Assembly (NCBI GenBank): GCA_003506435.1
Contig: DOAQ01000037.1
Location: 253,749-317,748, forward strand
DNA from: Prolixibacteraceae bacterium
Lineage (GTDB): Bacteria > Bacteroidota > Bacteroidia > Bacteroidales > Prolixibacteraceae
Length of the DNA: 64,000 nucleotides
Reading direction: 5' to 3'
In this document: positions 63,401 to 64,000 of the stretch, in pieces
Numbering within the stretch: position 1 is the stretch's first letter
Layout: each line of letters opens with the position of its first letter
Made by a program: the position numbers and the translations under genes
The notes under the pieces: generated by a model
Seen by the model: only the letters and a program-made list of their open reading frames with translations
Databases searched by the model: none
What the model was told of the DNA's origin: nothing

Positions 63401-63714
63401 TCAGCTTTTGTCAATCCTGTGTAACTGTCATCTCCTGCTTCAAAATCAATATAACGGACAGAATTTCCTGTTTCATAAACAAAGGGTTTTGGTGTCCACA
63501 ACAAATCGCCGGTTTCGGTAGCCTTCGCCATGTACGATTCCCACGAATATGTTTTGAATGAAGCCCCCTCTGATGTAGTCTTGTTTTTCTTCCCGTTCAT
63601 TCCTTTCAGGGGACTTTCACCAGTATAAGGTTCAATTCTTTTTCCGGATAGACATAACAGGGCAACAATAACTTCAATAATGAATATTCCGGTTTTTTTT
63701 AACAAAGTTATCAT
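60406..63714 (-). CDS. Right-handed beta-helix protein with C-terminal LamG domain
   Basis: The 1102-residue protein has a hydrophobic N-terminus (residues 8-23) and reads VRYIDFEAGDDSYTGLTKADPW near 88-109, a start typical of large beta-helix glycosidases such as GH141, to which it may belong. Beta-helix coils follow at 390-620 (NHISFSGLSF-like HISFSGLSFRF, CDIHVANCIFENV, KVSVTDCEIRETDHNGI, QTVEIAGNIIETPWHAG). Residues 900-1070 are a LamG/concanavalin-type domain (FLIEAYFKAEQG, DGRWHHVIAEADRSSKTLTLYVNG). GH141 members act on fucose or xylose in pectin side chains, but the family call here is tentative. It leads into the GH106 gene at 28 bases. Confidence 0.82.
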   Translation of the reverse strand: MITLLKKTGIFIIEVIVALLCLSGKRIEPYTGESPLKGMNGKKNKTTSEGASFKTYSWESYMAKATETGDLLWTPKPFVYETGNSVRYIDFEAGDDSYTGLTKADPWKHHPWDPAATGNSLNCKGIQTFVFKKGSVYRGIIIIQEPGEPGNPVRFTSDPSWGEGEACIYGSVRITDGWKKGADHADIPDAANVWYRDLNFAPRTLWMVNEKEITRIPIARMPNWKISDNEDIKSEWWAWDYKNSKQYFHVTMTNEAGKELTLGIDTENLTGPKELYMGAIAWTEFGWVDGTPYPSYVQGFDAEKKGIGFEGYLGSPKSRFIARNHRYYLEDKPHYLDDPDGEFWFNKKGEGGRLYLRLPGNADPNTVILEAGKETTLINMEEKDHISFSGLSFRFTNVSWNLTELPWGNKFALKKHLYPACIRVWGGGCDIHVANCIFENVNGAVYMKAVKPGFNLDKVSVTDCEIRETDHNGISIEDGILWGFDMPDDAGHLLDVKVLRNYIYKTGLRSQRTGSSNAINVICGQTVEIAGNIIETPWHAGVNVFGGKLGGNLGGIPLSRVLIYQNKVTDGIRTGDDCGNIETWQGGTSYVYNNVSGNPGGFRNPSWMDGKDNPDKPGSARFGMAYYLDGAFKNYYFNNIGWGLSKDPWSKVGATTMFQEIISYQNAFFNNTAYNFVKGSRRQSPEAGSNKFLGNIWDGIGDWVFWHTVPAKSPIAGNEHDAAPQKNHYALETNAFSGNVFHDITGKYASFKPSGQWHESFEEARDILRETNAIASDLGVVASAAPMNAPDKHDFSLAEGSAAIDQGVKVFVPWSLYATVGEWGFYPAGNDPANILDEHWYMTPYYVTRGDYYLKPMFHLKGVNIGKNDYVEGPLEDWTRGALHFNGIDQYAVCTDSSLNKSFDYTIKYRWNREGQTEIKHVAGKDLKSPEVYDSNFLIEAYFKAEQGITGGVLIEKMAAAGYSLEVNKQGGVTFAIKSGSQTAVIKSKARINDGRWHHVIAEADRSSKTLTLYVNGKKDNSGAAIENGYLENNSDMFVGGTPQGRYFKGTMDFMRVCLGTLADAKTDINELYTWQFSGPFLKDFAGNSPVGKRDAGALEKK

Positions 63715-63777
63715 ATCTATTTGGGTTTAAGTTGGTTTCGCTTCGTGTATGATTTTTAAAATATATTTCTGCTCATA

Positions 63778-64000
63778 CTATTCAGATTTAATAATAACCG
63801 ATTCAACATTCAGGTATTTTGCGATTTTATCAATGGTTTTTGCATGATGTCCGATACCCAGTGAAAAATGGTGAGTTGGCCCTTCACTGATCCAACGGGT
63901 CAGGAATGTTTTAATGTCTGGCCTAAAGAACCCGCGTGTATTGGTATTTCCGGTTGGAGGAATTGGTCCGGCTACCGATTCGCCTTCAGCAATAATAAAT
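63778..64000 (-). CDS. C-terminal part of an L-fucose/L-arabinose isomerase-type enzyme
   Basis: The stop TAG is at 63778-63780 and the frame is open to the window end, giving the last 73 residues. They include EGESVAGPIPPTGNTNTRG, then EGPTHHFSLGIGHH and IDKIAKYLNVE, which match the C-terminal end of the L-fucose/L-arabinose isomerase fold (the GPTHH with active-site and metal-binding His). Such an enzyme would convert an aldose to a ketose in the cytoplasm, so it would handle sugars freed by the locus. Rhamnose isomerase itself has a different fold. The N-terminal part lies outside the window. Confidence 0.8.
   Translation of the reverse strand, partial: FIIAEGESVAGPIPPTGNTNTRGFFRPDIKTFLTRWISEGPTHHFSLGIGHHAKTIDKIAKYLNVESVIIKSE

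Noticed and set aside
63715..63777. Gap before the isomerase stop as a promoter region
   Set aside because: No TAnnTTTG box or hairpin was found on the minus strand; the beta-helix gene may simply be co-transcribed with the isomerase.

Overview
The window comes from a Bacteroidota chromosome. The evidence is two adjacent SusC/SusD pairs, an ECF sigma/FecR/SusC(STN) signalling set, many Bacteroidota-type lipoprotein and Tat signals, a FISUMP protein, one type IX secretion C-terminal domain and TAnnTTTG-type promoter boxes. The T9SS signal and Tat-rich enzyme set fit a Prolixibacteraceae- or Marinilabiliales-like lineage better than gut Bacteroides, but that is an inference. Every convincing protein-coding gene (37, two cut by the window edges) lies on the minus strand, so transcription runs from high to low coordinates.

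Layout in the direction of transcription. (a) 64000-53790: the C-terminal end of a sugar isomerase of the L-fucose/L-arabinose isomerase type, a beta-helix/LamG protein, a GH106 alpha-L-rhamnosidase, a GH3 enzyme and an alpha/beta-hydrolase esterase. (b) 53727-40184: a regulatory and uptake core made of an ECF sigma factor, FecR anti-sigma, SusC with an STN domain, SusD, a second SusC, a second SusD and a DUF1735-type surface lipoprotein, followed by a hairpin and a 3' remnant of an oxidoreductase gene. (c) 40173-29641: a FISUMP protein, an esterase-like hydrolase, a T9SS-exported BNR propeller protein, a PLP enzyme of the ACC deaminase/D-cysteine desulfhydrase family, a Tat flavoprotein and a GH78 alpha-L-rhamnosidase. 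(d) 29610-6693: a TIM-barrel isomerase-like protein, a beta-helix protein, a clan GH-A-like lipoprotein, a Gfo/Idh/MocA oxidoreductase, an amidohydrolase, a polysaccharide deacetylase-GH3 fusion, a ceramidase-like protein, an M23-PKD lipoprotein, an EF-hand-rich protein, a BNR_4 propeller, a second GH106, a CBM9-like protein, a second Gfo/Idh/MocA protein, DoxX and a toroid-like protein. (e) 6457-1: a Tat nitrilase, a sialate-O-acetylesterase-like protein, a second TIM-barrel protein and a truncated GH106-like lipoprotein.

The region reads as one very large polysaccharide (or glycoside) utilization locus for a rhamnose-containing, acylated substrate: one GH78, two clear GH106 and a third related protein, two GH3, several esterases, and no sulfatase. 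Six proteins carry twin-arginine signals, among them two Gfo/Idh/MocA oxidoreductases and two TIM-barrel isomerase-like proteins. That combination suggests a periplasmic oxidise-then-cleave (3-keto-type) route alongside ordinary hydrolases. One of the two TIM-barrel paralogues has lost apparent metal ligands.

The most useful non-coding signals are these: a 70-bp intergenic element present twice (29541-29610 and 53658-53727), each time at the head of a gene cluster; a strong plus-strand terminator in the susC leader (51588-51623), preceded by a plus-strand promoter-like box, which suggests a short antisense RNA to susC; and the oxidoreductase remnant at 40184-40315. No tRNA, rRNA, CRISPR array, insertion sequence or integrase was seen. 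No stretch longer than 300 bases lacks a gene.
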